In this document: positions 17,819-25,940 of the stretch, one piece after another | Numbering within the stretch: position 1 is the first letter of the stretch | How the letters are laid out: the number at the start of each line of letters is the position of its first letter | From: Pseudogemmobacter faecipullorum | GTDB taxonomy: Bacteria; Pseudomonadota; Alphaproteobacteria; Rhodobacterales; Rhodobacteraceae | Reading direction: 5' to 3' | Assembly (NCBI RefSeq): GCF_020539525.1 | Contig: NZ_JACDXX010000026.1 | Coordinates: 1 to 35,510, forward strand | Length of the DNA: 35,510 bases | Program-made: the position numbers and the translations under genes | Notes under the pieces: generated by a model | Seen by the model: only the letters and a program-made list of their open reading frames with translations | What the model was told of the DNA's origin: nothing | The model's database searches: none

Positions 17819-18670
17819 ATGACCCGCGCTCAGGCCATTCCGATCTTCAACCTGTTCGGAGAAACTTCAGATTTCCCCGACGTCATTCACTATGAGCGAA
17901 TCCGCGACCGCGCCCTTGGCCATGACTGGCATATCGGCACCCATCGTCACGCCGATATGGTCCAGCTGCTCTATATGGAGCGCGGCCTTGCAAATGTCCG
18001 GATAGACGGAAAAGAGTTCGCGCTGAACGATCAGGAGCTGCTTTATGTCCCGGCGCAGGCGGTGCACGAATTCAAATTTCGTCAGGGCGCCGAAGGCGGG
18101 GTCTTTTCCTTCCCGCTGACCCTGATCGCAGGCCTGCCCTCTGCCGCCGGTGAACTTGCGGCGCAGCTGACGGTTGCGGCGCGCGTTTCCGCCGATCCGG
18201 CCCTGCAGGATCTGCTTGCAACCCTGGTGCGCAGCTTTCGCAGCTCTGGCACTTTCAGAGCTTCTCTTCTGGCAAGCCTTGGTCAGGCGGTGCTGATTGC
18301 CATTGCCGAGGCAGGCTTCAGCCAACAGGCCGGACAGATGCCGCTGGCGCGCCGCCGCATGGCGGGATTTGATCAGCTGCTGCGGGCCGATCTCGATGCC
18401 GGAAAGACCGCCGCAAATTATGCGCAGCAGCTGGGGATAACCCCTGGCCATCTCAACCGCATCTGCCGCGCCGCCACCGGTTCCAGCTCTGGCAGCTATA
18501 TTGAGGCGGCCCGCATGGTCGAGGCCAGCCGCCTGCTGGCCTTCACCCGGCTGTCGGTTGCCGAGGTTGGATTCAGGCTGGGCTATGAGGATCCGCCCTA
18601 TTTCTCGCGCCGGTTCCGCAATGTCACCGGCACCACACCCTCCGCCTATCGCGCCCGGTTCTCGCAATAA
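17819..18670 (+). CDS. pobR: AraC-family regulator of 4-hydroxybenzoate hydroxylase
   Basis: 283 residues from ATG 17819. The N-terminal cupin-like sensing domain contains HIGTHRHADMVQLLYMERGLANVRIDGKEF and VPAQAVHEFKF. The C-terminal part has two helix-turn-helix motifs (TAANYAQQLGITPGHLNRICRAATG and LSVAEVGFRLGYEDPPYFSRRFRNVTGTTP). Divergence from pobA is the standard arrangement of AraC-type PobR, a 4-hydroxybenzoate-responsive activator. The gene may be translated from a leaderless transcript. Confidence 0.85.
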   Translation: MTRAQAIPIFNLFGETSDFPDVIHYERIRDRALGHDWHIGTHRHADMVQLLYMERGLANVRIDGKEFALNDQELLYVPAQAVHEFKFRQGAEGGVFSFPLTLIAGLPSAAGELAAQLTVAARVSADPALQDLLATLVRSFRSSGTFRASLLASLGQAVLIAIAEAGFSQQAGQMPLARRRMAGFDQLLRADLDAGKTAANYAQQLGITPGHLNRICRAATGSSSGSYIEAARMVEASRLLAFTRLSVAEVGFRLGYEDPPYFSRRFRNVTGTTPSAYRARFSQ

Positions 18671-18700
18671 AAAGACCCCCGGATCCGCAGATCCAGGGGC
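18667..18700 (-). terminator. Intrinsic terminator for the aldehyde dehydrogenase gene
   Basis: Read on the minus strand, a GC-rich stem (CCCC and GGATC pairing with GATCC and GGGG, 18676-18698) is followed by TCTTTTTATT. It lies 24 bp after the stop of the gene starting at 20200 and between convergent genes, so it may also slow readthrough from pobR. Confidence 0.7.
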
Positions 18701-18724
18701 CTCACCTGCCGGGTGTTTCTCAGA

Positions 18725-20200
18725 TCAGAACGGGAATTCCGGACCCGTTTTATGGATGGTGATCCAATGGGTGCGGGTAAATTCTTCCATGATCCACTCG
18801 CCATTGAAGCGGCCAAGGCCCGAGTTTTTCTCGCCGCCGAAGGGCGCATTGGCATGATCGCCCACGGTGATCGAGTTCACATGGGTCATCCCCGCCACGA
18901 TCTTGCGGGCAAAGCTGGTCGCCCGGTCGATATTCTGGCTGTAAACCGCGCTCGACAGACCGAATTCGGTGCTGTTGGCCAGTTCCAGCGCATGGGCCTC
19001 ATCCCGCGCCTTAATGATCGGCAGTACCGGGCCAAAGGTCTCATCTTTTGCCAGCGAGCTCTCCGGATCAACATCGGCAAAGATATGCGGCGCAATCACA
19101 TTGCCCTCGATCGGGCCGGAAACCACCAGACGCGAGCCATCTTTCTTCGCCTGTTCGATCTTGGCCACAACACCGTCGCGCTGTGACTGATTGATCGCAG
19201 GGCCGACATTGATCGCCGGATCCGCCGGATTGCCATAAGTGACCTTCGAGGCGCGGGCGATGACGGCACCGAGGAACTGATCATAGATCTTTTCGTCAAC
19301 GATCACGCGGTTCGTCGACATGCAGATCTGCCCCTGGTGCAGGAAGCGGCCAAAGACAGCCGCACCGGCTGCCGCTTCGATATCCGCATCATCAAGCACA
19401 ACCAGCGGTGCATTGCCCCCCAGCTCAAGCGCCACGCGCTTGATGAAAGCACCCCCGGTTGCCATCTCGCCAATGCGGCGACCGATTTCGGTCGAGCCGG
19501 TGAAGGAGATGAAGGACGGAATTTCGTGCTGCACGAAATAATCGCCGATCTCGCTGCCCGCGCCGACAACCACATTGAGCAGGCCCGCCGGAACACCGGC
19601 TTCCTCGAAGATCTTTGCAACCAGCGTGCCCCCGGTGATCGGGGTATCCGAAGCCGGCTTCAGAACCACGCCATTGCCACAGGCCAGCGCCGGAGCCACC
19701 GAGCGCACCGAAAGATGCAGCGGGAAATTCCACGGGCTGATGATACCGATCACCCCAAGCGGCGCGCGCTCATAGCGGCTTTCCATGCCCGGCTCGCAGG
19801 CCAGGATCTTGCCTGAAATTTTGCCCGGGAAGCTGGCGGAATATTCCGTGATGGTGCGGGCCGCGCCATGTTCGATAAGCGATTTGATCACTGTCGAGCC
19901 GGAATCGCGGCAAAGCCAGCTGCGGATTTCATCCGCGCGGGCATCAAAGACAGCAACGGCACGGCGGATGATCGCCTCACGCTCGGCCGGGGCGCGGGCA
20001 GCCCAGGCCACCTGTGCCTTAGCCGCGGCTTTATAGGCTGCATCCACATCATCGCGGCTTGCCAGGCTGAAGCTGCCCAGATCGCTGCCGTCAAACGGGT
20101 TCACATTGGTGGCTGTCCGCCCGGACGCGCCCGGACGCCATTCACCGGCGATATATTGCAGATTCAGGCCCTGATAGGCGGCGGGGGAAGTTGCGGTCAT
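18725..20200 (-). CDS. NAD(P)-dependent aromatic aldehyde dehydrogenase, probable 4-hydroxybenzaldehyde dehydrogenase
   Basis: 491 residues from ATG 20200 (GGAG seven bases upstream). It has all core ALDH features: PWNFPLHLSVRSVAPALACGN, FTGSTEIGRRI, general base Glu259 in LELGGN, nucleophile Cys293 in GQICMSTNR, and ETFGPVLPI. Sequence style is that of vanillin/benzaldehyde dehydrogenases. It supplies the missing step between the PchFC product 4-hydroxybenzaldehyde and the PobA substrate 4-hydroxybenzoate. Substrate is inferred from context. It is a single-gene unit with its own terminator; the AraC gene upstream on the same strand is a candidate regulator. Confidence 0.85.
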   Translation of the reverse strand: MTATSPAAYQGLNLQYIAGEWRPGASGRTATNVNPFDGSDLGSFSLASRDDVDAAYKAAAKAQVAWAARAPAEREAIIRRAVAVFDARADEIRSWLCRDSGSTVIKSLIEHGAARTITEYSASFPGKISGKILACEPGMESRYERAPLGVIGIISPWNFPLHLSVRSVAPALACGNGVVLKPASDTPITGGTLVAKIFEEAGVPAGLLNVVVGAGSEIGDYFVQHEIPSFISFTGSTEIGRRIGEMATGGAFIKRVALELGGNAPLVVLDDADIEAAAGAAVFGRFLHQGQICMSTNRVIVDEKIYDQFLGAVIARASKVTYGNPADPAINVGPAINQSQRDGVVAKIEQAKKDGSRLVVSGPIEGNVIAPHIFADVDPESSLAKDETFGPVLPIIKARDEAHALELANSTEFGLSSAVYSQNIDRATSFARKIVAGMTHVNSITVGDHANAPFGGEKNSGLGRFNGEWIMEEFTRTHWITIHKTGPEFPF

Positions 20201-20512
20201 ACACACATCTCCAGTCTTGGCCTGACATCAGGCACTGATCTCACTCAAAGGCGGTACAACGGCGACAAGCGCAGTGACTGGCACCCGGATCAGACAGCTG
20301 ATCGCGGCAAAGCAAGCACATTTCACCCCCGGACGTTACCCTTCGCCACCATCGCCCCCACCTGGCTGGCGGGACTCCTCCGATGACCTGTCGGGCATAT
20401 ATCCGTCATCAAAGCAGGAAAATGTTAAAAAGTGACTTTTAGATGTGATTTTAGTTCATGGGCAAAGATCCGCCAGAAAGTGACGCAGCGTCACTTTCTG
20501 CCTGCACATGCC
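20201..20512 (-). promoter_or_regulatory. Promoter/operator region of the 18725-20200 aldehyde dehydrogenase
   Basis: It holds a 27-bp perfect palindrome (arms CAGAAAGTGACGC, 20474-20486, and its complement at 20488-20500, one central base). A smaller palindrome AAAAGT-G-ACTTTT (20428-20440) shares AAAGTGAC. On the minus strand TTAACA (20428-20423) and GGATAT (20404-20399), 18 bp apart, could be the promoter, leaving a leader of about 190 bases. The big palindrome also lies 13 bp after the AraC stop, where it could act as a terminator, though no T run follows. Confidence 0.55.
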
Positions 20513-21415
20513 TCAGGGCCAGTCGGCGAAACTCAGCCGCTCCTCGTCAGGCACGGCCGCACCGGCCTGGCGGGCCTCGCGGTAGCGGCTGGGCGAGAGG
20601 CCGGTATTGCGCCGGAAGAAATGGCTGAACTCGGTCGAATCGGCAAAGCCCAGCATCAGCGCCACTTCTGAAATCCCGCGTCTGGTATGTTCCAGCCAGG
20701 CCCCGGCTTCGCGCAGCAGCCGCATATGCACCAGCTGCAGAGGCGTGCGCCCCAGATTGCGCAGACAGATGCGGCGCAGCCGGCTGGTCGACAGGCCCAG
20801 CCGCCCGGCATAGGCGGCAATGCTCATATGACTGCGAAAATGCTGTTCGACCTCGCGGCGGAACCCCTCCAGCAGATGCGCCTCCGAGCCAAAGCCGGAC
20901 AGCACCGCCTCCTGATGGCTGGCCCGCCAGATGGCAAGGATCAGCAGCCGCATCCAGGCAAAAGCTGCAATACGGCTGCCGACGATGCCGGAGCTGTATT
21001 CCTGCAAAATCGCGCGCGACAACGCCTCGCCATCCATCGGCCCTTCTTCGCCCGGCCGCCTGGCAAGGATCAGCTGTCGCCCCAGCGGGATCATCAGCTC
21101 AAGCTCGGGCCGGCTTCCCATCACCTCGCCCAGAAACTGCGGCGGCAGGCCAAAGATCCATCCCTCTGCCCCCGCCTCCAGCATCAGCAGATTCTGTCGG
21201 GCCGGCGGCAGGATCAGCCCGGCCGGGGCCTCGATCTCATGCATTGCCTCGCCCGCCTCAAGCTGCAGCCTGCCCGAACTCAGCACCACCAGATGCACAT
21301 AGCCCTCATAGAGGCCACGATTGGGCCGAAGCTGGCGGGATCGCAGCCCTGCCGACAGCGGCTCGGCCCGCATAAGCAGGCTGAGATCATCGGTCGGATC
21401 GGCGGATACAGCCAT
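20513..21415 (-). CDS. AraC-family transcriptional regulator
   Basis: 300 residues from ATG 21415 (AAGGG about six bases upstream, plus AGGAG directly adjacent). The N-terminal sensing region includes RGLYEGYVHLVVLSSGRLQLEAGE. The C-terminal double helix-turn-helix is clear: MSIAAYAGRLGLSTSRLRRICLRNLGRTP and GISEVALMLGFADSTEFSHFFRRNTGLSPSRYREAR. It sits between two aldehyde dehydrogenase genes: upstream on the same strand as one, divergent from the other. Either or both could be targets. The inducer is unknown; an aromatic aldehyde or acid is an inference. Confidence 0.88.
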   Translation of the reverse strand: MAVSADPTDDLSLLMRAEPLSAGLRSRQLRPNRGLYEGYVHLVVLSSGRLQLEAGEAMHEIEAPAGLILPPARQNLLMLEAGAEGWIFGLPPQFLGEVMGSRPELELMIPLGRQLILARRPGEEGPMDGEALSRAILQEYSSGIVGSRIAAFAWMRLLILAIWRASHQEAVLSGFGSEAHLLEGFRREVEQHFRSHMSIAAYAGRLGLSTSRLRRICLRNLGRTPLQLVHMRLLREAGAWLEHTRRGISEVALMLGFADSTEFSHFFRRNTGLSPSRYREARQAGAAVPDEERLSFADWP

Positions 21416-21546
21416 CTCCTGCCCTTTTTTTCACAAATCAGCGTTCAAAAATGGCATTCATTCTGCGAGAAGAAAATGGAAATCTGGCTTTATCGGCCGC
21501 AACCTGCACCGGGGCGCGGCAGAGTGACCACAGGAAAGCACAGGCC
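21416..21546. other. Divergent gap between the AraC gene and the second aldehyde dehydrogenase
   Basis: 131 bp. It includes a run of seven T at 21425-21431 and an A-rich patch. A frame-matching ATG at 21451 has no ribosome binding site. No inverted repeat stands out. Promoters for both genes should lie here. Confidence 0.35.
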
Positions 21547-22992
21547 ATGGCCCCTCCCCGATCTGCAGCTGCGGCGAAACGACAGGCCGCCGCCCATGTG
21601 GTGCTTGGCGAGGAATGCCTGCGCCTCAATCCCGCCGATGGCACCATTGCCTCGCGCGTGCCCGCGCTGCGGGCCGCCGAGGCGCGCAAAGTCGCCAGTC
21701 GCGCCGCCCTCGCCTTCGCCTCCTGGTCGCGCGAAAGCGGCGCGGCCCGGGCCGCGATCCTGCGCCGGGCGGCGGCGCTGATGCAGCAGGACCGGGCCAG
21801 GCTGGGCATGCTGATGCGCGACGAGATCGGTGCCACGCAGGCCTGGCAGGATTTCAATCTCGACCAGGCGATCTGGCAGCTGGAGGCCGCCGCAACGCTG
21901 GCGCAAAACCTCAGCCCCGAACCGGTGCCTGATGCCGGGGGCCACAATCTGGTGTTTCGCGAAGCCGCCGGGGTCTGCCTCGGCATCGCGCCCTGGAATG
22001 CGCCGCTGGCGCTCGGGGTCCGGGCGGTGGCAACCGCGCTGGCCTGTGGCAATGCGGCGATCCTGAAAGCCTCGGAGATCTGCGCCGGGTCGCATCTGGC
22101 CATCGGCGATATCCTCAGCGCCGCCGGCCTGCCGCCCTGCGTGCTGAATATCGTGACCCATGCACCCGAACATGCCGAAGAGGTGGTAGAGGCTCTGATC
22201 AGCCATGAGGTGGTGCGGCGGGTAAATTTCACCGGGTCCAGCCGGGTCGGCAGGCGGGTGGCGGAGATGGCGGCATCGGGGCTCAAACGCTGCCTTCTGG
22301 CACTTTCCGGCAAGGCGACAATGCTGGTGCTGGAGGATGCCGATCTGGAAGCGGCGGCACAGGCTGCCGCCTATGGTGCCTTTCTGAACCAGGGCCAGGT
22401 CTGCATGAGCACGGATCGCATCATCGTCGCCGATGCCATTGCCGACCGCTTTATCGCTCTGCTGCAGGCCGAGGCCGAAAGCCTGCGCGCCGGTCCGCCG
22501 GAAGAAGGTGCCCGGCTTGGCCCGCTGGTCAGCGAGGCCGCGGCGCTGCGCCTTGAGGATATGATCCGCGAGGCCGAGGCGCGCGGCGCGCGGCGCATCT
22601 GCGGCGGGGCGCGCCGGGGCACCTTTATGGATGCAACAGTGATGGATCATGTCGAACCCGGCATGCGGCTTTACAGCGAAGAGCTGTTCGGCCCGGTGGT
22701 GGCGATCTGCCGTGCCGCCAGCGAAGCGGAGGCGATCTCAATCGCCAATGACAGCGCCTATGGCCTGACCAGTGCGATCTGGAGCCGCGATACTGCGCGC
22801 GCCCTGGCTTTGTGCCGGCAGATCGACGCGGGTTCTTGCCATATCAATGCGCCGACGCTGATCGACCGGCCCGATATGCCGGTCGGCGGGGTGAAAGACA
22901 GCGGCTATGGCCGCTTTGGTGGTCTGGCCGCCCTGGATGAATTCACCGAATTGCGCTGGGTCTCGACCAGCTCCCCCCTCGGGCAGCCCTGA
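21547..22992 (+). CDS. Aldehyde dehydrogenase family protein lacking the usual catalytic Glu
   Basis: 481 residues from ATG 21547 (AGG just upstream; the ATG at 21451 is less likely). The ALDH fold is complete: APWNAPLALGVRAVATALACGN, LKASE, FTGSSRVGRRV, nucleophile Cys286 in NQGQVCMSTDR, YSEELFGPVVAI and a C-terminal GGVKDSGYGRFGG. The usual LELGGK motif is LALSGK, so the general-base Glu is Ala252 and a Gly is Ser. The closest style is the salicylaldehyde/benzaldehyde dehydrogenase group. It may act on another aldehyde by a Glu-independent route, be poorly active, or be regulatory. It precedes pcaI by 150 bp with an operator between them, so it is probably a separate unit. Confidence 0.85.
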   Translation: MAPPRSAAAAKRQAAAHVVLGEECLRLNPADGTIASRVPALRAAEARKVASRAALAFASWSRESGAARAAILRRAAALMQQDRARLGMLMRDEIGATQAWQDFNLDQAIWQLEAAATLAQNLSPEPVPDAGGHNLVFREAAGVCLGIAPWNAPLALGVRAVATALACGNAAILKASEICAGSHLAIGDILSAAGLPPCVLNIVTHAPEHAEEVVEALISHEVVRRVNFTGSSRVGRRVAEMAASGLKRCLLALSGKATMLVLEDADLEAAAQAAAYGAFLNQGQVCMSTDRIIVADAIADRFIALLQAEAESLRAGPPEEGARLGPLVSEAAALRLEDMIREAEARGARRICGGARRGTFMDATVMDHVEPGMRLYSEELFGPVVAICRAASEAEAISIANDSAYGLTSAIWSRDTARALALCRQIDAGSCHINAPTLIDRPDMPVGGVKDSGYGRFGGLAALDEFTELRWVSTSSPLGQP

Positions 22993-23014
22993 AACCGCGC
23001 GTCTATCGTTCTAT

Positions 23015-23051
23015 TTGTGCGATATGTAAACATCGTATGTATATCGCACAA
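23015..23051. promoter_or_regulatory. Perfect 11-bp inverted repeat upstream of pcaI (candidate IclR/PcaR operator)
   Basis: TTGTGCGATAT (23015-23025) and ATATCGCACAA (23041-23051) are perfect inverted arms 15 bases apart. An inner CGAT...ATCG pair overlaps them. The arms resemble the binding sites of the PcaU/PcaR/PobR group of IclR regulators (GTTCGAT-ATCGCAC type). It lies about 90-130 bases before the pcaI ATG. The half site ATCGCACAAT recurs as ATCGCATAAT at 28585-28594, before the pch operon. Confidence 0.6.
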
Positions 23052-23141
23052 TGTGATTGGCCGAAGCGCGCGGGCTTGCCTATGTCCATTGCCATGACTC
23101 GGGTGCAGCACCCTCGCTGCGGTCCCGGCGAAAGGATGCAT

Positions 23142-23873
23142 ATGGACAAGACAGTGCAGAACCTTGCCGCTGCGGTGGCAGGCATTCAGGACGGTATGAC
23201 CGTTATGATTGGCGGCTTTGGCGGCGCAGGCGGCCCGATCGAGCTGATCCACGCCCTGATCGATCGTTTCAGGGCCACCGGCCATCCCAGAGATCTGACC
23301 GTGATCAATAACAATGCCGGCAATGGTCATGTCGGCCTTGCCGCGCTGATCGAGGCGGGCATGGTGAAAAAGCTGATCTGCTCTTTCCCGCGATCGGCAG
23401 ATCCGGTGGTATTCACCGAGCTTTACCTCGCCGGTAAAATTGAGCTGGAACTGGTGCCCCAGGGCACGCTGGCCGAGCGGATCCGCGCCGGTGGCGCCGG
23501 AATCCCGGCTTTCTACACCCCCACCTCCTTCGGCACCGACCTTGCAAAGGGCAAGCCGGTTGAGGTGTTTGAGGGCCGCTCTTACGTGCAGGAGCGCTGG
23601 CTGAAGGCTGACTTTGCGCTGATCAAGGCCGAGACCGCCGATCTGCATGGCAATCTGACCTACCGCGCCGCAGCGCGGAACTTTGCCCCGGTCATGGCCA
23701 TGGCGGCGGCTGTCACCGTGGTCCAGGCGAAGGCCATCGTCGAACCGGGCGCGATCGACCCCGAAAACGTCCATACCCCGGGCATTTTCGTGCAGAAGAT
23801 CGTCCATGTGCCGAATGCCGTTCAGGAAGAAGACCTGAACCGCGCCAAAGCAACCTACCCGCTGGAGGGCTGA
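23142..23873 (+). CDS. pcaI: 3-oxoadipate CoA-transferase, subunit A
   Basis: 243 residues. ATG 23142 has AAAGG about eight bases upstream; the in-frame ATG at 23037 lies inside the operator and is rejected. It forms, with PcaJ, the enzyme that transfers CoA from succinyl-CoA to 3-oxoadipate. The glycine loop GGFGGAGGPIELI and NNNAGNGHVGLAALI are the family's CoA-binding features, and TYRAAARNFAPVMAMAA is near the C-terminus. It is first in pcaIJF. Confidence 0.95.
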   Translation: MDKTVQNLAAAVAGIQDGMTVMIGGFGGAGGPIELIHALIDRFRATGHPRDLTVINNNAGNGHVGLAALIEAGMVKKLICSFPRSADPVVFTELYLAGKIELELVPQGTLAERIRAGGAGIPAFYTPTSFGTDLAKGKPVEVFEGRSYVQERWLKADFALIKAETADLHGNLTYRAAARNFAPVMAMAAAVTVVQAKAIVEPGAIDPENVHTPGIFVQKIVHVPNAVQEEDLNRAKATYPLEG

Positions 23874-23877
23874 TCCG

Positions 23878-24546
23878 ATGCAGAAACTCTCAAACAATCA
23901 GATTGCATGGCGCGCAGCCCAGGACATTCAGGACGGCGCTTATGTGAACCTCGGCATCGGTTTCCCCGAGAAAGTGGCGCAATATACCGTTGAGGGCCGC
24001 GAGGCGATTTTCCACACCGAAAACGGCATCCTGAACTTTGGTGAAAGCCCCGAGCCGGGCCAGGAAGACTGGGATGTGATCAATGCCGGCAAGAAAGCGG
24101 TGACGCTGAAACCGGGTGCCTCGTATTTCCACCATGCGGACAGCTTCTCGATGGTGCGCGGCGGCCATCTCGATGTGGCGATCCTTGGCGCCTATGAAGT
24201 GGCCGAGACTGGTGATCTGGCCAACTGGTCGACCGGCCCCAAAGGCGTGCCTGCCGTCGGCGGCGCGATGGATCTGGTGCATGGCGCGAAGCGCGTCGCG
24301 GTGATCACCGATCACGTCACCAAGGATGGCCGTCCGAAACTGCTGAAAACCTGCACCCTGCCGCTGACCGGCGTCGGCTGCGTCACCCGCGTCTATACCT
24401 CGCTCGCCGTGATCGACATCGAGGATGGCCGTTTCGTGCTGCGTGAAAAGCTGCCCTCAATCTCGCTCGAAGAGCTGCAGGCCGTCACCGGTGCGGAACT
24501 GGTGATCAAAGGTGCAGTTGCTGATCTTATCGTCCCGGAGCTGTGA
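23878..24546 (+). CDS. pcaJ: 3-oxoadipate CoA-transferase, subunit B
   Basis: 222 residues, starting four bases after pcaI, with GGAGG nine bases before ATG. The catalytic glutamate is in FHTENGILNFG, and NLGIGFPEKVAQY and GGAMDLVHGAKRVAV are typical of subunit B. The GGHLDVAILGAYEV segment completes the match. Works only with PcaI. Confidence 0.96.
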   Translation: MQKLSNNQIAWRAAQDIQDGAYVNLGIGFPEKVAQYTVEGREAIFHTENGILNFGESPEPGQEDWDVINAGKKAVTLKPGASYFHHADSFSMVRGGHLDVAILGAYEVAETGDLANWSTGPKGVPAVGGAMDLVHGAKRVAVITDHVTKDGRPKLLKTCTLPLTGVGCVTRVYTSLAVIDIEDGRFVLREKLPSISLEELQAVTGAELVIKGAVADLIVPEL

Positions 24547-24548
24547 GC

Positions 24549-25748
24549 ATGACCGAAGTCTATATCTGCGACTATATCCGCACCCCGATCGGCCGCTATG
24601 CCGGTGGCCTGTCTTCGGTGCGCGCCGATGATCTGGGCGCGGTCCCGCTGAAAGCGCTGATGGAGCGCAATCCCTCGGTCGACTGGGAGGCTGTGGACGA
24701 GGTGATCTATGGCTGCGCCAACCAGGCCGGCGAAGACAACCGCAACGTGGCGCGCATGTCCTTGCTGCTTGCGGGCCTGCCGCTGGCGGTGCCGGGCACC
24801 ACGATGAACCGCCTTTGCGGTTCGGGCATGGATGCGGTGATCACCGCCGCCCGCGCCATCAGGTCGGGGGAGGCCGAAATCATCATCGCCGGTGGCGTTG
24901 AATCGATGAGCCGCGCGCCCTTCGTCATGCCAAAAGCAGGCACCGCCTTCTCGCGGGAGAATGCGGTCTATGACACCACCATCGGCTGGCGCTTTGTGAA
25001 CAAGGCGATGGAAAAGGCTTACGGCGTCGATTCCATGCCGCAAACCGGGCAGAATGTCGCCGATGATTTCGGCATTTCGCGCGAAGCCCAGGATGCGATG
25101 GCCCTTGCATCGCAGACCAAGGCAGCGACGGCTCAGGCCAATGGCCGCCTGGCGCGCGAGATCACTTCGGTGACCATTCCGCAGCGCAAAGGCGATGCGA
25201 TTGTCGTTGAGAAAGATGAGCATCCGCGTGCAACCAGTGCCGAGGCTCTGGCGAAGCTGAAGCCGATCTTCCCGAATGGTTCGGTCACCGCAGGCAATGC
25301 CTCGGGCGTCAATGACGGGGCGGCTGCGCTGATCCTGGCTTCGGCGGAGGCGGCGCAGAAATACGGCCTGACCCCGATCGCCCGTGTGCTTGGCGGCGCC
25401 ACTGCCGGGGTTGCCCCGCGCATCATGGGTATCGGCCCGGCCCCGGCCTCGAAGAAACTGATGGCACGTCTCGGGCTGACCCAGGCCGATTTCGACGTGA
25501 TCGAGCTGAACGAGGCTTTCGCGGCCCAGGGCCTCGCCACGTTGCGCGACCTCGGCATTGCCGATGACGATGCAAGGGTGAACCCGAATGGCGGCGCGAT
25601 TGCGCTTGGCCACCCGCTCGGCATGTCGGGTGCGCGCATCACCGGCAGCGCCGCGCTGGAACTGTCGCTGAACGGCGGCAAGCGCTCGCTCTCGACCATG
25701 TGCATCGGCGTGGGCCAGGGCATCGCAGTGGCGCTTGAGCGCGTCTGA
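24549..25748 (+). CDS. pcaF: 3-oxoadipyl-CoA thiolase
   Basis: 399 residues from ATG 24549 (GGAG about eight bases upstream); a GTG six bases earlier is less likely. It splits 3-oxoadipyl-CoA into succinyl-CoA and acetyl-CoA, the last step of the pathway. The nucleophile Cys is in NRLCGSGMDAV. The other catalytic motifs are NGGAIALGHPLGMSGAR and TMCIGVGQGIA. Length and motif order match type I acetyl-CoA acyltransferases of the beta-ketoadipate pathway. It closes pcaIJF and is followed by a terminator. Confidence 0.96.
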   Translation: MTEVYICDYIRTPIGRYAGGLSSVRADDLGAVPLKALMERNPSVDWEAVDEVIYGCANQAGEDNRNVARMSLLLAGLPLAVPGTTMNRLCGSGMDAVITAARAIRSGEAEIIIAGGVESMSRAPFVMPKAGTAFSRENAVYDTTIGWRFVNKAMEKAYGVDSMPQTGQNVADDFGISREAQDAMALASQTKAATAQANGRLAREITSVTIPQRKGDAIVVEKDEHPRATSAEALAKLKPIFPNGSVTAGNASGVNDGAAALILASAEAAQKYGLTPIARVLGGATAGVAPRIMGIGPAPASKKLMARLGLTQADFDVIELNEAFAAQGLATLRDLGIADDDARVNPNGGAIALGHPLGMSGARITGSAALELSLNGGKRSLSTMCIGVGQGIAVALERV

Positions 25749-25777
25749 CAGGTAAAGGGGATCCTCAGCTCCTTTGT

Positions 25778-25822
25778 GAAAGCCCCCGTCAGCCTTTGGC
25801 TGCGCGGGGGCTTTCTTTTGCT
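25778..25822 (+). terminator. Intrinsic terminator of pcaIJF
   Basis: GAAAGCCCCCG (25778-25788) pairs perfectly with CGGGGGCTTTC (25805-25815), followed by TTTTGCTCTTT, 30 bases after the pcaF stop. Confidence 0.85.
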
Positions 25823-25881
25823 CTTTCTGCCGCCCATGGCGCGCAAACAGAAAGACCCACGCCTCAGAAGGCCGGATCGCC

Positions 25882-25917
25882 AAACAAAAAACCGCCGGAG
25901 GTTTCCCTCCGGCGGTT
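25882..25917 (-). terminator. Intrinsic terminator of the pch operon
   Basis: Read on the minus strand, AACCGCCGGAGG (25917-25906), loop GAAA and CCTCCGGCGGTT (25901-25890) form a 12-bp stem followed by TTTTGTTTG. It lies 24 bp after the pchF stop and forms a convergent pair with the pcaIJF terminator. Confidence 0.88.
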
Positions 25918-25940
25918 CATTTTCAGCCTGGTGGCAGAGA

